Positions 4,697-6,611 of a DNA stretch of 6,611 bases are shown one piece after another; within the stretch, counting starts at the first letter, position 1, and each line of letters opens with the position of its first letter. The stretch comes from Propionibacterium sp. GTDB taxonomy: Bacteria > Actinomycetota > Actinomycetes > Actinomycetales > Actinomycetaceae. Where the stretch lies: assembly GCA_030460725.1 (NCBI GenBank), contig JAKECL010000110.1:1-6611 (forward strand), read 5' to 3'. Made by a program: the position numbers and the translations under genes. Under the pieces are notes generated by a model, which saw nothing but the letters and a program-made list of their open reading frames with translations, made no database searches and was not told the DNA's origin.

Positions 4697-6611
4697 ATGA
4701 GCCACAGGACAAGCAGGAGAGTGGGCGCAGCATTGATCGCGAGCGCGATCGTGGGGACTCTCGGGGTCACAGCGGCACAGGCCGCCGACGGGACGGGTGG
4801 AACGAGCTCGGCAGACGGCCCGAGTTTTGAGATCACCTTCCCCGGCGTGGAGTCGGGAGTCATCCCCTCCGACGGACTCGACGGCAGGGTGTTCGCCCTC
4901 GTCGCGCCCAAGGGTGAGGATCCGCTGGATGAGGCAGGTGATGTCACCGGGGACACCATGGTCTTCGGGCAGGACGTGGACGGGGTCAGACCCGGCGACT
5001 CCATCACCCTGTCCGGGGGAGGCGCCGACGAGGCCGACACCGGCGTGTACGGATGGCCGTACGAGTCCCTGGAAGACCTGCCTGCCGGGGAGTACACGGT
5101 CCGTCCCTTCTTCAACATCTACGAGACGGTCACCCGCTCCGACGGGTCCACCGTGAAGGTCCACTTCCCCTGTGGCGACGGCGGATGGTTCTGGGAGACT
5201 CCCGGTAACCTCCTCGGCGAGCCGCAGGACATCACGATCTCCGGTGGCGAGCAGGAGATCGGCCTCGACCTCGATGACGTCATCCCCACGCCGGACGTCT
5301 CCCATGAGATCGGTGGGTGCGAACAGGGGAACTACGCAGACACCGCCACGGTGAAGCATGTGAAGATCCGCAGCGAGGTGCTCTCCGAATTCTGGGGTCG
5401 TGACATGTACATCGGCGCCAACATCACCCTGCCCGCCGGCTACGACCCCGAGGACACCACGACCCGGTATCCGGTGATCTACAACCAGGGACACTGGCCG
5501 GGTGCCCGCGGGGCGTACCGGGGAGCGCAGGTCGCCGGGTTCATCACCGTGACGATCCGCCAGGAATCCCCGTTCTACGACGACGCCTACGGCGTGAACT
5601 CGGCAAATGTCGGTCCCTGGGGGGATGCGATCGCCGATGAACTCATCCCTGACATCGATGCCACCTTCAACACGGTGGCGGAACCCTACGCGCGTGTCGT
5701 CGACGGCGGTTCCACAGGGGGCTGGGTCTCATTGGCCTCATTGCTCTTCCGGCCAGACGTCTTCGGTTCGACGTGGTCCTACTACCCGGACTCCCTGGAC
5801 TTCCACGCGCACCAGCAGATCGACATCTACGACGGTGGCAACGCCTACTTCACCGCAGACGGGACACCCCTGGGCTCGTGGCGCACCTTCGACGGTGAGA
5901 CCGCGAGGGTGACCGTCACGATGCCCGAGGAGAACCGTTTCGAGCTCGCCCTGGGCACCAACGGGCGCTCCTTCGACCAATGGGACATCTGGAACGCGGT
6001 GTACGGCGTGCAGGGCCTGAACGGCTACCCACTCGACCCGTGGGAGAAGGTGGACGGAACGATCGACACGGACATCGCGGCCCTGTGGAAGCCGATGGAC
6101 CTGACGGACTACCTCAAGTCGAACTGGTCGTCCTCCCTCGACCTCGGCAGCGCACTGGAGGGACGCATCCACGTTTCGGTGGGGAGCCACGACAACTACT
6201 ACCTCGACGGTGGCGTGAAGCTGTTCAAGCAGGCAGTCGAGGACCTGGGCGGATCCGACTGGGCCGACGTGACGGTCATCCCCGGCGGCATCCACGGTGG
6301 CTACTACAACGGACTCTCCTTCTCCGCCTACATGGCGGAGGTCGCCCAGTGGGTCGCCGATCACGCGCCCGACGGGGCCACCCCGCTGGAGGAAGCCGCA
6401 GTCGCACCGAGCACCCGCGGCAACGACTTCACCGAGGTCCTCGCCCACGGCGGGGCCTCCGCGGCCCTGGCCCGGCAGTCGGACCCGGTCCTCTCCGTGT
6501 CCGAAGTCTCCACCTCGCTCCTGACGACGGACTCCTCGGGTGGGGCGCCCGTCGGGGTGGGCACCACCCTGACCGCGTCCTTCGGAACCTGGGATCCGGC
6601 CATGCGGGTGA
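4697..6611 (+). CDS. Secreted alpha/beta-hydrolase (esterase-like) with C-terminal repeat, 3'-truncated by window edge
   Basis: At least 638 residues, no stop before the right edge. A signal peptide with a Thr-Ser-Arg-Arg start and hydrophobic core ends near Ala-Gln-Ala (27-29), so the protein is exported by Sec, or possibly Tat given the Arg pair. Residues about 30-215 form a beta-rich N-terminal region with two Cys (159, 208), a possible disulfide. The hydrolase domain runs from about 219 to 560: a Tyr-Pro-Val-Ile-Tyr strand (258-262) followed by Gly-His-Trp, a nucleophile elbow Gly-Gly-Ser-Thr-Gly-Gly (Ser339), a candidate acid in Ser-His-Asp-Asn-Tyr-Tyr (Asp499) and a candidate base in Gly-Gly-Ile-His-Gly-Gly (His533). 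The layout resembles the putative esterase (esterase D / PF00756-like) fold; the substrate is unknown. The last visible residues (about 616-638: Val-Gly-Thr-Thr-Leu-Thr-Ala-Ser-Phe-Gly-Thr-Trp-Asp-Pro) look like the start of an Ig-like repeat frequent in actinobacterial surface proteins, suggesting wall or polymer binding downstream. Confidence 0.88.
   Translation, partial: MSHRTSRRVGAALIASAIVGTLGVTAAQAADGTGGTSSADGPSFEITFPGVESGVIPSDGLDGRVFALVAPKGEDPLDEAGDVTGDTMVFGQDVDGVRPGDSITLSGGGADEADTGVYGWPYESLEDLPAGEYTVRPFFNIYETVTRSDGSTVKVHFPCGDGGWFWETPGNLLGEPQDITISGGEQEIGLDLDDVIPTPDVSHEIGGCEQGNYADTATVKHVKIRSEVLSEFWGRDMYIGANITLPAGYDPEDTTTRYPVIYNQGHWPGARGAYRGAQVAGFITVTIRQESPFYDDAYGVNSANVGPWGDAIADELIPDIDATFNTVAEPYARVVDGGSTGGWVSLASLLFRPDVFGSTWSYYPDSLDFHAHQQIDIYDGGNAYFTADGTPLGSWRTFDGETARVTVTMPEENRFELALGTNGRSFDQWDIWNAVYGVQGLNGYPLDPWEKVDGTIDTDIAALWKPMDLTDYLKSNWSSSLDLGSALEGRIHVSVGSHDNYYLDGGVKLFKQAVEDLGGSDWADVTVIPGGIHGGYYNGLSFSAYMAEVAQWVADHAPDGATPLEEAAVAPSTRGNDFTEVLAHGGASAALARQSDPVLSVSEVSTSLLTTDSSGGAPVGVGTTLTASFGTWDPAMRV

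Noticed and set aside
3883..4830. 315-residue + strand open frame across the divergent region
   Set aside because: It runs antisense through the start of the minus-strand gene and overlaps the signal peptide of the hydrolase gene in another frame; the translation looks random.
5738..6448. 236-residue minus-strand frame
   Set aside because: Antisense of the hydrolase domain, Val/Asp/Gly-rich as expected for a complement of GC-biased codons.
1..6611. CRISPR array, transposase, integrase, tRNA/rRNA or attachment site
   Set aside because: No regularly spaced repeats, no mobile-element proteins and no RNA-gene structure were seen on reading both strands, so the suspected transfer of the orphan gene has no visible vehicle here.

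Overview
The window is about 6.6 kb of GC-rich DNA with strongly G/C-biased codon third positions. It suggests a high-GC Gram-positive bacterium (Actinomycetota). Supporting signs are a DUF4232-type membrane-anchored protein, a helical hypothetical protein of a kind I recall from actinobacteria, and a secreted hydrolase that ends in the start of a repeat of the 'GTW-P' kind common in actinobacterial exported proteins. I cannot name a genus.

Layout, left to right. (1) A heavy-metal P1B-type ATPase on the + strand, missing its N-terminus at the window edge and ending at 1985. It has all the catalytic P-type motifs but an unusual Cys-Pro-Gly metal-site motif. (2) Only 19 bp downstream, a + strand gene (2005-2862) for a single-pass membrane protein with an exported DUF4232-like domain, probably co-transcribed with the ATPase. 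(3) In the gap before the next gene, at about 2869-3062 on the + strand, the remnant of a small nucleotide-hydrolase or deoxyribosyltransferase-like gene. It lacks its N-terminal half and is broken by an apparent single-base deletion near 2980. (4) A convergent, minus-strand gene (3181-4449) for a 422-residue helical protein of unknown function, with visibly lower GC than its neighbours. (5) A 247-bp divergent intergenic region with an imperfect 9-14-9 inverted repeat close to the minus-strand gene and a possible promoter plus a good ribosome binding site for the + strand gene. (6) A secreted alpha/beta-hydrolase (esterase-like) gene from 4697 that runs off the right edge, with signal peptide, Ser-Asp-His triad candidates and the beginning of a C-terminal repeat.

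No single pathway links these genes. The left half (metal ATPase plus DUF4232 protein) concerns the cell envelope and metal export. The right half is an exported hydrolase facing away from an orphan gene of different base composition. The pseudogene remnant and the composition shift together mark 2.87-4.45 kb as a turnover or insertion zone between two ordinary chromosomal genes. I found no RNA genes, CRISPR arrays, transposases or integrases.
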